Origin: JAFGLY01 sp041309225
GTDB lineage: Bacteria > Myxococcota_A > UBA796 > JAFGLY01
NCBI GenBank assembly: GCA_041309225.1
Contig: JBFYZZ010000180.1
Location: 1 to 35,450, forward strand
Direction: 5' to 3'
DNA: 35,450 bases
Part shown: piece by piece, positions 15,664 to 25,700 of the stretch
How positions within the stretch are numbered: position 1 is the first letter of the stretch
Layout of the letters: each line of letters starts with the position of its first letter
Notes under the pieces: model-generated
What the model was told of the DNA's origin: nothing
The model's input: the letters and a program-made list of their open reading frames with translations, nothing else
The model's database searches: none
Position numbers and translations under genes: made by a program

Positions 15664-17602
15664 GGTACGTGCGGGACGGCTGCTCCAGATCGCGGACCAC
15701 CTCCTGGAGGCCGGCGCCGGGCGCGACGGCGAGGATCCGCGGGACGGCGGGGGCCCGGCGCAGGGACGGCGATACCGGTTCGACGGGCACGATCCAGGCC
15801 CGGACGTCGGACGGCAGGCGGCCTCTCCAGCGGATATCCAGTGGGCTGCACCCATCGCCCACCCGCGCGAGGGCGAGGTGGGTGGGTACCGGGGCGATGG
15901 CGTCGGCGTGCCAGTCCTTCCGGCAGCGTCCGTGCAGGGTCATCGCCAGGCCGCCGACCGGTTGCTCGCTGGTGAAGCCGAACACGTAGCGGCCGGGCGC
16001 CAGCGTGACCGTCCCGGCGCCGGCGTCCGGTCGGGGGCCGCCCGGCAGGTCGTGGGCGGCAAGGAAGGCCACCAGGGCGGGAGCCGGCGCCAGGATCATC
16101 CAGCCCGGCCCGAACTCGGCGGAGGCCGTGGACGGATCCGCGTCCAGGTCGGGCTGGATGCCGTAGAGGGGACCCAGCTCGAGGGCGCCCTGGCGGCCGA
16201 GGGCGCCCACCCGGGGGTCGCCGACGGCGGCGGTCAGGACGGCGAGCGCCTCGATCTGGTCACGCTCCTGCAGGACCCAGACGGGGCTTTCGAGACCCTC
16301 GATCCGACTGCGGTCCCGCTGGGCCGAGGCGGGATGCACGAGGCGCTGGAGCAGGGCCCGGGTGGGGAAGCCCGCCACCGTGACCAGGACGGCCGAGGCG
16401 AGGACGACCGCCGGCGCCACGCGGCCCAGGCGGGGGAGCCGGATGGCGAGCACGCCGGCAAGCGCGAATCCCACGTCGATGCCGAGCTCGGGCACCGGCC
16501 GCTGCCCGGGCGCGACGAGCAGGAGCGTCACGCCGAGTACGACGAACTCCGGTCCCAGGTCGCGCCCACGGCGCACGGCCACCGCGGCCACGACCAGCAG
16601 GGTGAGCCAGGCCGCGGCCGCCGGAGCGGCCCACCAGGCGCCCAGCAGCCCCGCGGCGAGCGCCGGGATCGGCCACCACCGGCGCCCCGGCCCGGTCCCC
16701 ACGACGGTGGCGGCCAGTCCGAGGGCCACCACGGGCGCCACGATGCCACCGACGATCTCGCTGTCGGCTCCGACCGGCGGCCGGCGGACCGGCCACAGAT
16801 CCACGGCCCAGCCCAGGGTCGCCTCGAGGTTCACCAGCCCCCGCTCCAGCAGGTTCGCACGGTAGGCGCCGGTACGGAGGAGATTGGCGGGGTGCCAGCT
16901 CCACGCGATCCCCAGGAGGCCGAGGGGCACCAGGCCGAGGAGCGCGCCCGCGCCCTTGCGGTGGCCACGCCGCCACGCCTCCAGCGCCAGAGCCGCCGCC
17001 GCCACGGGGTAGACCACCCACCCCGGCTCCTTGGCCAGCCCGGCGAGGATCACCAGCGATCCCGCCACGACCACCGCCGCGAGGCGCCCCGTGCGAGCGG
17101 CCCGCGCCGCCGCTGCGAGGGCCCACCAGCCGAAGCACAGGGCGGCGGCCGTGCCCACCGAGGCGTTCCACGACAGGATCCTGGTGGTCGCCAGCAGGCC
17201 GGTGGTGAGCAGGCCCGCAAGGAGGCCCCCCTCGACCGAACCGGAGCGGACGGCCACGAACGCGGCGAGGCCGAGGATCGCCCCCACCACCAGCGCGCAC
17301 AGCACGAGGTGGGGGCCCCACCACGCGCCGTCCGACAGCTGTGCCCCCGCCCACGACAGCATCAGCGACAGGGGTCGGATGTGGTCGTGCAGGGCGTGCC
17401 GCTGGGTGAGGGCCTGCCAGGGGACGTCGCGGTACTCCAGCACCCACCGCATGTTGCGGACGTCGTCGGCGTGGTGCCACCCGCGGAAGCTGGGAACCAC
17501 CAGGACGGCGAGCACGAGCCCCAGTGCCGCCGCCAGCGCGATCCGCAACCAGGGGCGGGCCCCGACGTCGCGGGGGACCGTGGGTGCGTCGCAGGGCGGC
17601 AC
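15656..17602 (-). CDS. Polytopic membrane protein, GT-C glycosyltransferase-like
   Basis: This 648-residue product starts at GTG (17600-17602) with GGAG a few bases upstream, 13 bp after the symporter gene. About ten to twelve hydrophobic segments fill residues 18-410; a soluble C-terminal domain of about 240 residues follows. After the first membrane helix, the loop has HHADDVRN (Asp46-Asp47), then HDHIRP and a long hydrophobic stretch. An acidic pair in the first extracytoplasmic loop followed by a basic/Pro motif is typical of GT-C enzymes that use lipid-phosphate sugars (PMT/ArnT-like fold). Overall sequence resemblance beyond this is weak, so the enzymatic assignment is tentative. The C-terminal domain is beta-rich with two Cys and unrecognised. 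It is probably the last gene of the DUF3311-symporter operon. Confidence 0.6.
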   Translation of the reverse strand: MPPCDAPTVPRDVGARPWLRIALAAALGLVLAVLVVPSFRGWHHADDVRNMRWVLEYRDVPWQALTQRHALHDHIRPLSLMLSWAGAQLSDGAWWGPHLVLCALVVGAILGLAAFVAVRSGSVEGGLLAGLLTTGLLATTRILSWNASVGTAAALCFGWWALAAAARAARTGRLAAVVVAGSLVILAGLAKEPGWVVYPVAAAALALEAWRRGHRKGAGALLGLVPLGLLGIAWSWHPANLLRTGAYRANLLERGLVNLEATLGWAVDLWPVRRPPVGADSEIVGGIVAPVVALGLAATVVGTGPGRRWWPIPALAAGLLGAWWAAPAAAAWLTLLVVAAVAVRRGRDLGPEFVVLGVTLLLVAPGQRPVPELGIDVGFALAGVLAIRLPRLGRVAPAVVLASAVLVTVAGFPTRALLQRLVHPASAQRDRSRIEGLESPVWVLQERDQIEALAVLTAAVGDPRVGALGRQGALELGPLYGIQPDLDADPSTASAEFGPGWMILAPAPALVAFLAAHDLPGGPRPDAGAGTVTLAPGRYVFGFTSEQPVGGLAMTLHGRCRKDWHADAIAPVPTHLALARVGDGCSPLDIRWRGRLPSDVRAWIVPVEPVSPSLRRAPAVPRILAVAPGAGLQEVVRDLEQPSRTYPR

Positions 17603-17615
17603 GGGCGCTCCGGCG

Positions 17616-19040
17616 TCAGGGCCGGGCCCGGGCCGGGGCCGGAAGCGCCAGCGTGGCCAGGGTGACCAGGGTGTTGGCGGCGAGCCCCACGAGGCCGGCG
17701 TTCATGCCGAGGAAGGGGTCGTTGCCGCTCCAGATCAGCGAGACGACCACGGCCTCGCCCACGAGGAGGCCGAGGACGACGGGGCGGGCCGTGGTCCGCC
17801 GGACGAACAGGCCGAGCACCATGCCCGGAAAGAACTGGGCGACGCCGTCGTAGCCGAAGATCAGGAGCTTCACGAGCTCGTTCGGGGACCACACCGCGAG
17901 GAGCAGGGCGATGAGGGCGATGAGCAGCATGAAGCCGCGCGAGGCGCGCATCAGGTGCGCGTCGTCGACCTCGCGCCGCAGGCAGGGCCGGTAGAGGTTC
18001 TTGGCGACCAGCGTGGAGGCCACGAGGAGGAGCATCGAGGCGGGTACCATGGCGGTCACCGCGCCCGCCCCGCCGACGAAGCCGGCGAACCAGCCGGGGT
18101 AGCTCCGCGTCACGAGCGTGAGCAGGGCCGCGTCCGGTTGCGCCAGGCCCGGCAGCACGAGGAGTGCGGTGAACCCCACCAGGAAGACCAGCAGGATCGG
18201 GATCTGGTAGAACGGCATGAGGATCGCGTTGCGTCGGATCGTGCGCTCGTCCTTCGCCGAGAAGGCCGACGAGACCATGTGTGGCCAGCAGTAGAAGCCC
18301 GTGCCGGTCAGCAGGATGGTGCTCACCACCCAGCCTACGCCCATCGTGGACGTGCTGCCCGGGAAGGTGAGGTGGGTCGGGTGCCGACGGACCAGCTCCT
18401 CGAACATCCCACCCACGCTGCCGAAGTACATCGCGGGCAGGCCGATGCCGATGGCGACGATCGCCACGATCATCGCGACGTCCTTCAGGATCGCGACCCA
18501 GGCGATGCCCGTGAGCCCGCTCGTGTAGACGAAGACCACGGTGAGCGCGAAGGCCACCAGGATCGCGGCGGTGGAGGAGATGGCCCCCCCGCTCGCCGTC
18601 TCGACGATCATGCCGAGCCCGGCGAGCTGCAGCTGCAGGTAGGGCACGATCGAGACCACGCCGACGAGCGCCACCAGCGCGGTGAGCCCCGGGCTTCCGA
18701 AGCGCGCCTGGAAGAAGTCGGGCTGCGTGTGCAGGCCGAGGCGCCTGCCCATGCGCCAGAGGGGGGGGAGCAGGAAGAACGAGAGGATGTAGGCGATGGT
18801 GCCGTAGGCCAGGATGTAGAAGGCCGGAGCGCCCCGGGCGTAGGCCCACCCGCTCGCCCCCAGGAAGGTGAAGGTCGTGTAGATCTCGCCGGCCATCAGC
18901 AGCCAGACGAGGAGCACGCCGAAGCGACGGCCGCCCACGGTCCACCGCTCGAGGTCCATGGCGCCCCGGCCGCGGCCGACGACGCCGAGGATGGCCGAGA
19001 CCAGGACGAAGGCCAGGATGACGAGGAGGGGGATCGTCAT
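17616..19040 (-). CDS. Sodium:solute symporter (SSS) family permease
   Basis: A 474-residue integral membrane protein with about thirteen hydrophobic helices, the usual size and layout of SSS transporters (TC 2.A.21). Family stretches include DLERWTVGGRRFG after the first helix, GEIYTTFTFLGASGWAY, the LHTQPDFFQARFG segment, and the QIPILLVFLVGF and FGYDGVAQFFPG regions in the second half. It should import an organic solute driven by Na+; the substrate is not readable from sequence. The ATG (19038-19040) overlaps the stop of the DUF3311 gene by 4 bp and has GGAG upstream. The pairing with DUF3311 resembles the arrangement beside monocarboxylate permeases in actinobacteria. A longer in-frame extension upstream overlaps the DUF3311 gene and is rejected. 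Confidence 0.9.
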   Translation of the reverse strand: MTIPLLVILAFVLVSAILGVVGRGRGAMDLERWTVGGRRFGVLLVWLLMAGEIYTTFTFLGASGWAYARGAPAFYILAYGTIAYILSFFLLPPLWRMGRRLGLHTQPDFFQARFGSPGLTALVALVGVVSIVPYLQLQLAGLGMIVETASGGAISSTAAILVAFALTVVFVYTSGLTGIAWVAILKDVAMIVAIVAIGIGLPAMYFGSVGGMFEELVRRHPTHLTFPGSTSTMGVGWVVSTILLTGTGFYCWPHMVSSAFSAKDERTIRRNAILMPFYQIPILLVFLVGFTALLVLPGLAQPDAALLTLVTRSYPGWFAGFVGGAGAVTAMVPASMLLLVASTLVAKNLYRPCLRREVDDAHLMRASRGFMLLIALIALLLAVWSPNELVKLLIFGYDGVAQFFPGMVLGLFVRRTTARPVVLGLLVGEAVVVSLIWSGNDPFLGMNAGLVGLAANTLVTLATLALPAPARARP

Positions 19041-19333
19041 CGACCGGCTCCGGCGACCGGCGGTCCGGGCTCCCCGGGCGGCGGCCCGGCAGGGGGCGCG
19101 TGCTCGGTGAGGGCGTACGCCCCGGCCAGGAAGAGCGGCGTGGCCAGGACCCAGGCGAGGATCCAGACGAGCAGGAAGGGCAGGCCGAGAACGCGCGGCT
19201 CCAGCCGGTTCACCAGGGGCAGCGCGACGGTGAGCGCCAGGGCCGGCACCAGGGCCACGATCAGCGGGAGCGCGGCTCGGATCCTCACCGCCACCGGCAA
19301 GCCCCTGCGGAGGACATGGGGGACGAGGGACAT
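19037..19333 (-). CDS. DUF3311-like small membrane protein
   Basis: A 98-residue protein with two hydrophobic helices (about 20-42 and 50-75), the second beginning after NRLEPRVLGLPF. The N-R-x-E-P-x-V-L-G-x-P-F core is the hallmark of DUF3311 proteins, which are encoded directly before SSS symporters and may be accessory subunits; their function is unknown. The C-terminal tail is Pro/Gly-rich. The ATG at 19331-19333 has GGAGG 6 bp upstream. The stop overlaps the symporter start (ATGA), so the two are translationally coupled. It is the first gene of a three-gene minus-strand operon. Confidence 0.82.
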   Translation of the reverse strand: MSLVPHVLRRGLPVAVRIRAALPLIVALVPALALTVALPLVNRLEPRVLGLPFLLVWILAWVLATPLFLAGAYALTEHAPPAGPPPGEPGPPVAGAGR

Positions 19334-19534
19334 CCGGGGCCTCCGGGGTGCCCGGAGCGTATCCCGGAGGGCGGGGGGCCGAGGCCCCTCGCCGGGTCCA
19401 GGGACCCCATGCTCCGGGCTGCCACGATGGCGCGGGAAATGGCGTCCGATTACCCGTTTCGGCCATCGTCACGCGGCGTCGGGGTTCTTCTGCGCCGAGC
19501 GGCCGGGCCTCGAACGGCCCTGGAGGGTGTCCGC
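19334..19534. other. Intergenic region, short inverted repeats
   Basis: About 200 bp separate the divergent DUF3311 gene and the small ORF at 19535. It holds two short perfect inverted repeats, GGGGCC/GGCCCC (19375-19388, 2-nt spacer) and GGGCC/GGCCC (19505-19520, 6-nt loop). No convincing promoter, operator or longer gene is seen. Confidence 0.4.
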
Positions 19535-19621
19535 ATGTCCAATCCCCGGACCATGAAGCGCGAGCGGGAGCGCCTGATCGAGGAGCGCGCCCGGTTGAAG
19601 GACCCACCCCGAACCTCTTGA
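19535..19621 (+). CDS. Possible 28-residue basic peptide
   Basis: ATG at 19535 is preceded by a strong GGAGGG (19522-19527) at 7-nt spacing. It opens a 28-codon frame whose product is highly charged and probably one helix (MSNPRTMKRERERLIEERA and a short Pro/Arg tail). It reads like the start of a small coiled-coil protein, either a genuine microprotein or a remnant of a longer one. No homolog is recognised and there is no other support. Confidence 0.35.
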   Translation: MSNPRTMKRERERLIEERARLKDPPRTS

Positions 19622-19781
19622 CATCTACGCACTACCGCCTGTCTCTGTACGATACCGTCGTCTCAAGGACCATGGGTGGAGGGCCTCTCGCCTCCGGGGT
19701 CGGACGTTCCCGTTAAGGACCGGAGAGAGCCAGCCCGCAGCATCGCCCCGGTGACGTGCTGGTGTTGGTCAGCGAGGCGGC
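19622..19781 (+). promoter_or_regulatory. Structured leader region of ndvB
   Basis: This 160-bp gap before ndvB contains a foldable element. CTCCGG (19692-19697) pairs with CCGGAG (19720-19725), and the stem extends after a 2-nt bulge through CTCT (19685-19688) with AGAG (19726-19729). A 14-codon frame (ATG 19672 to TAA 19716) runs through it, with AAGGA only 2 nt upstream of its ATG. No known riboswitch signature was recognised, and no well-spaced promoter was found. Confidence 0.35.
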
Positions 19782-22700
19782 GTGTTCCTGGCTGGTAAGA
19801 TCAGAAGGGTGTTCCTCCGCGAGGCGCGCGACGCCTCGGCCGTTCCCGAGAAGCCCTTCCGCGACGAGCTGCTGAGCGCCGAGCGGCTCGACGAACGGGC
19901 CCGCTCCCTCGCGGCCCGATGTACGCTGGACCCGTCACGACGTACGTCACGGAGCGTCTTCCCGCGGTTCGACGACAACGTCCACCTCCTGCGCGAGGCG
20001 TACCGCGCGTTGGCCAGCGACGTACACCGGGGCGCGTTCGTGACAGCCGCTTCGGAGTGGCTCCTCGACAACTTCTACGTGGTGGCCTCCGAGATCCGGG
20101 ACGTCCGGCAGAACCTGCCCCAAGGCTACTACCGCGAACTGCCCAAGCTCGCCGCCCGGGAACAGGCGGGAAACGCACGGATCTATGTGCTTGCAGTGGA
20201 GTTGATCCGGCACAGCGACAGTCGCCTCGACGGCCCGCAGCTCGTACGCTGGCTGGAGGCCTTCCAGGCGGTCGCCCCGCTGACCATCGGGGAACTCTGG
20301 GCGTGGCCGAGCATGGTCAAACTCGCCCTGGTCGAGAACCTCCGGCGGCTGGCAGACGAGATGCTGGCAGCACGCGCAGCGCGATGCGCAGCCGACACGT
20401 TCGTCGCGAGGTTCGACTCCACGGCGAAGGGCGTGCCCCCGCCACTTCCTCGTACGTTGCACCCGGCGTTCGCGGTGCAGATCCTGCTGCGCGCGCGGGA
20501 GTACGGCCCTCGACTCTCGGCGGTCCAGCGCAGCCTCGACGACCACCTCGCCGTAGACGGGCAGACGGCGGAGACAGTGACACGCGGTGAGCACCAGCGC
20601 GAGGCTGCCGCCCAGGTCTCCATCGCGAACGTCGTGACGAGCCTGCGGCTCTGCTCCACCCTCGACTGGAGCCAGCACGTCGAGCAGGTGAGCCTGGTCG
20701 AGCGGATACTGCAGCAGGACCCCGCCAGCGTGTACGGTCGGATGGACTTCCTCTCCCGTGATCGCTACCGGCAGGCGGTCGAAGAGCTCTCCGACCGGAC
20801 GGGGGAGGGACAGATCCATGTCGCCCGACGAGTGGTGGAGTGCGCACGTGCCGTCCGTGAGGCCGAGGGGCAGGCCGCCCGTGCCGCCCATGTCGGGTAC
20901 TACCTCATCGGCAAGGGGCGCCGGGAGTTCGAAACCAGCGTGAACTGGCGCCCCGGTTTGCGGAGAGGCCTGCGCCGTTTCACGTTCCATCACGCCACCG
21001 GGGCCTACCTCGGAGCCATCGCGTTCACGACCGCTGCGCTCGCCACCGGAGGTGTCGCATACGCACGGGCCCAGGGAAGCCCAACGTGGGTGCAGGTCTG
21101 CGTGGCCCTGCTCATGGTGGTGCCCGCGAGTGAAGTGGCCGTCGCGTTCGTGCAGCGCCTCGCGGTCCGCTTCGCTCCGCCACGGCGCCTGCCGCGCCTC
21201 GACCTCTCGGCGGGACTCCCCCCGGATGCGAGGACCCTGGTGGTGGTGCCCACGTTGCTCACGAGCGTCGAGGGGGTCGGGCGGCAGATCGAGCGTCTCG
21301 AGGTCCTCGCACTCGGGAACCTCGATCCCCGAATCCACTTCGCCATCCTCGGCGACTTCGCGGATGCCCCCTCGCGCGACATGCCGGACGACGCCGCCAT
21401 CCTGGCCTCGGCCCGAAGCGGAATCGAGGCGCTGGGCGTACGCCTCGGCGAGGGCCGACAGGACCGGTTCTTCCTCCTGCACCGAGCGCGGCAGTGGAAC
21501 GAGGGGGAGCGCACGTGGATGGGGTGGGAGCGAAAGCGCGGGAAGATCGAGGAGTTGAACCGGCTCCTCCGCGGCGCCACCGATACGAGCTTCGAGGTCC
21601 AGGTAGGTGAGACGGGTGTCCTGGGCGACGTGCGGTACTGCATCACGCTGGACTCGGATACGCGCCTCCCGCGAGACGGCGCCAAGAAGCTGGTCGGCAT
21701 CATCGAACATCCGCTCAATCGTCCGCTGTTCGACCCGCGATGCGGCCGCGTCACCGAGGGCTACGGCATCCTGCAGCCGCGTGTCAGTGTCACCACCTCC
21801 AGCGCCGCCGGATCTCGCTTCGCGCGGATCTTCGCGGGGCATACCGGCATTGATCCATACACCACCGCCGTCTCGGACGCGTACCAGGATCTGTTCGGAG
21901 AGGGCAGCTACACGGGCAAGGGGCTGTACGACGTCGACGCGTTCACCGCTGCCCTGGAGGGGCGGGTTCCCGACAACGCGATCCTCTCGCACGACCTCTT
22001 CGAGGGCCTGCACGCCCGTACCGGGCTCGTGACGGACGTCGAGGTCATCGACGACTACCCCTCGAGCGTCCTGGCCCACACGCGTCGCCAGCACCGCTGG
22101 ACCCGTGGAGACTGGCAGATCCTCGGCTGGCTCCTCCCGTTCGTCCGGACACGCGCGGGCCTGGCGCGCAACCGCCTCCCCATCATCTCGCGGTGGAAGA
22201 TCCTCGATAACCTACGGCGCGCGTCGGTCGCGCCCGCAACGGTCGCCCTGCTCCTGCTCGCCTGGACGGTGCTGCCAGGAAACCCGGCGATCTGGACCGC
22301 GGCCGCCCTGGCGACCCTCGCATTCCCACTCCTGGTGCTCGTGCTCGATGCCCTGGCCGGCCCGCCGGCCCACCAGCCTGTAAGGGCCTACCTGCGTGCG
22401 CTGGCGGAGGATGCGTCGAGCACCTCTGCGCGCATCCTGTTGCAGCTCGCCTTCCTCGCGAACCAGGCCTTTGCCATGGGACACGCCATCCTCGTCACCC
22501 TCGGCCGGCTCGTGATCACGCGTCACCGCCTGCTCGAGTGGGAGACCGCCGCAGCGAGTGCGACGCGTGGCGCCGGACTCGAGCGTGGAGCGGGCGCACG
22601 GTCGTTCCTGGTTGCCATGGCGGCGAGTCCGATCATCGCGCTCCTCGGCGCGATCCTCGTCCTGGCGTGGCGGCCGGGTGCGCTGTACGCGGCGCTGCCC

Positions 22701-25700
22701 CTGCTCGCCCTGTGGGTGCTCGCCCCGCTCGTCGCGTACCGGCTCTCCCAACCGATGTCGCAGCGGAACGCCTCGCTCGATCCGGGAGACCGGGACTTCC
22801 TCCTGGATCTGGCCCGCACGACATGGCGGTATTTCGACGCGTTCATGGGCCCCGACGACCACTTCCTGCCCGCAGACAACTTCCAGGAGGCACCCGCGAA
22901 GGTCGCTCACCGGACCTCCCCGACCAACATCGGCATGGGGCTTCTCTCTACGCTGTCTGCACACGATCTCGGCCTCGTCTCCACGGGCGAACTCGTCGAG
23001 CGGATCGACTCCACGCTCACGACGATGGAGGGCCTGGAGCGGTTCGAGGGGCACCTGTTCAACTGGTACGACACGGTGAGCCTCGCACCGCTCCCGCCCC
23101 GGTACATCTCGACCGTGGACAGCGGAAACCTCGCCGGCGCGCTCATTGCACTGTCCGAGGGGCTTCGGCAGCTCGGGCGCGAGCCGCCCGTGGGGGACGG
23201 GGGCGCCAACCACCCGTCCGAGCGACTCGAGAGCCTCTCGCGGCGCGCGGCGGCCTTTGCCGACGGCATGGCTTTCCGGTTCCTCTATGTACCGCATCTG
23301 AACCTTCTCTCGATCGGGTACCGTGCCGCGGACGCGGAGGGGCCTGGTCGCCTCGACCCGTCCAACTACGACCTCCTCGCCTCGGAGGCGCGGCTCGCGA
23401 GCTTCATCGCCATCGCCAAGGGCGACCTTCCAGAAAAGCATTGGTTCCACCTGGGTAGGGCCGTCACGAGCGTGCACGGGAATCCCACGCTCCTCTCGTG
23501 GAGCGCGACGCTCTTCGAGTACCTCATGCCGCTGCTCGTGTTGCGCAGCTACCCTGACACGCTGCTGGACGAGAGTTGCCGGATGGCCGTGCGCCGGCAG
23601 AGGGACTACGCAACCCAGCGCGGGGTGCCGTGGGGCATCTCGGAGTCCGCATACGATCGGGTCGATCACAACGGGAGCTACCAGTACAAGGCATTCGGCG
23701 TTCCTGGGCTCGGCATGAAGCGAGGTCTCGGCGACGAACTGGTGGTCGCTCCCTACGCGACCGCGTTGGCTGCCCTCGTCGACCCGACCGCAGCCGTGAC
23801 GAACCTCCGCCGTCTCGTCCATGACGGCCTCCTCGGCGCGTACGGCTGCTTCGACGCCATCGACTTCACGCCCCGGCATCCGACGGATCCCGAGGTGGAT
23901 GCGCCCGGGGCTACCCGCACCCAGGGGGTGGTGGTGCGGACCTACTTCGCCCACCACCAGGGGATGACGCTCGCGGCCATCGCGGGCGTGCTCGCCGGCC
24001 ACCGGATGGTGAACCGCTTCCACTCCGACCCGCGCATGCAGGCGACTGAGCTGCTCCTCCAGGAGCGCGTGCCGCGCCGTGCAGCGGTCATCCGGCCGCG
24101 CCCGGACGAGGAGGAGCGGGTCGCAGCGCCTGCACCGCCGATGGCGTTCCGCCGATTCCGTTCCCCACACACCGCCTTCCCCCACGCGCAGTTCCTGTCG
24201 AACGGCAACTACACCGCCGTGATCACCAACGCCGGCGGCGGCGCGAGCTCCTGCCGGGGATACGCCGTCACGAGGTGGCGGCAGGACGCGACATGCGACC
24301 CCGGTGGCCAGTACCTCTTCCTCCGCGACGTCTGGAGCGGGCGCGTGTGGTCCGCGACGCACCAGCCGACCTGTAGGGACGCCCTGGACGACCTCGTCGT
24401 GTACACCATGGAGAAGGCGACGTTCCAGCGAAAGGAAGACGAGATCGGAACGCGACTCGACATCGCGGTCTCGCCTGAGGACGACGTCGAAGTGCGCCGG
24501 CTGGAAGTGACCAACCACGGGGAGCGCGCGCGCGAACTCGAAATCACCAGCTACGCCGAGATCGTCCTCGCGCCGAGCGCCGACGACCTCGCCCATCCCG
24601 CTTTCGGCAAGCTCTTCGTCGAGTCCGAGTACGTTCCCGAGAGCAGCGCCCTGCTTTGTCGGCGGCGGCCGCGTTCGCCCGAGGACGGCGAGGTCTTCGC
24701 CGTGCACGTCATCGGCCTGGAGGGTCGGGCACAGGGCCCGGTGGAGTGGGAGAGCGATCGCGGGACGTTCCTCGGCCGCGGTCGCGGTCCGGGGAATCCC
24801 CAGGCGCTCGACGGACGCCCGCTCTCGGGCACGACCGGCGTCCTGCTCGATCCGATCGTGAGCCTGCGGCAGCGCGTGCGCATCGCACCCGGAGGCGTGG
24901 TGAGGCTCTCGTTCGTCACTGGGATGGCGTCGAGCCGGGAGACGGCCCTCGCGTTGGCGAAACGCTACCACGATCCGAGCGCCACCGCGCGGACGTTCGC
25001 GCTCGCCTCCGCACATGCGCGGAGCACGCTGAGCCACCTCGGCATATCCAGCGAGGAGGCCCTTTTGTTCGAGCGGCTCGCCTCGCGCGTGTTGTACACC
25101 GATGCCTCGCTGCGCACGGGGGCGGAGCTCCTGGCCCGCGCCACGCTCGGCCAGGAGGGGCTGTGGGGACATGGCGTCTCCGGCGACCTCCCGGTCCTGC
25201 TGGTCCGCGTCGTCTCGGGTGCGGATCTCGCCCTCGTCCGGCAGGTGCTCACGGCGCAGGAGTACTGGCGGCTGAAGGGGCTCACGGCGGACGTGGTGAT
25301 CCTGAACGAGCACCAGGTCAGCTACCTCGACGAGGTGCACGCCAAGCTCGCGGCCCTCCTCGACGACGGACCCTGGCGCACCTGGAAGCACCGGCCGGGT
25401 GGCGCGTACCTCCTGCGGGGCGACCGGATGAGCGAGGCCGAGCGCCTCCTTCTCTGCAGCGTGGCACGCGCGGTGCTCAAGGGTACCGGGGGAACGCTGG
25501 CCCACCAACTCGATCGACCCACGTCCCCGCCGCCAGAGCCGGTATCCCTCGACCCCGAGCATCCCGCCCTGCTCGGCCAGGTTCAGGCGCCGACCGCGCA
25601 GCCCGCGGTGCCGCCGCTGGCATTCGCGAACGGGCTGGGCGGCTTCACCGACGGCGGCTGCGAGTACCTCATCGTCCTGGAGGGGAGCCAGGAGACGCCA

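Noticed and set aside
19041..19607. Longer N-terminus for the sodium symporter
   Set aside because: The extension covers the DUF3311 gene in another frame. ATG 19040 gives the normal SSS N-terminus and the typical ATGA overlap.
19618..19653. TTGACA with TACGAT as an ndvB promoter
   Set aside because: The spacing is 24 bp, too long for sigma70, and no better -10 lies 16-18 bp downstream of the TTGACA.
19622..19781. Cyclic-di-GMP (GEMM-type) or other known riboswitch before ndvB
   Set aside because: The conserved GEMM core sequences were not found; only a generic stem-loop is visible.
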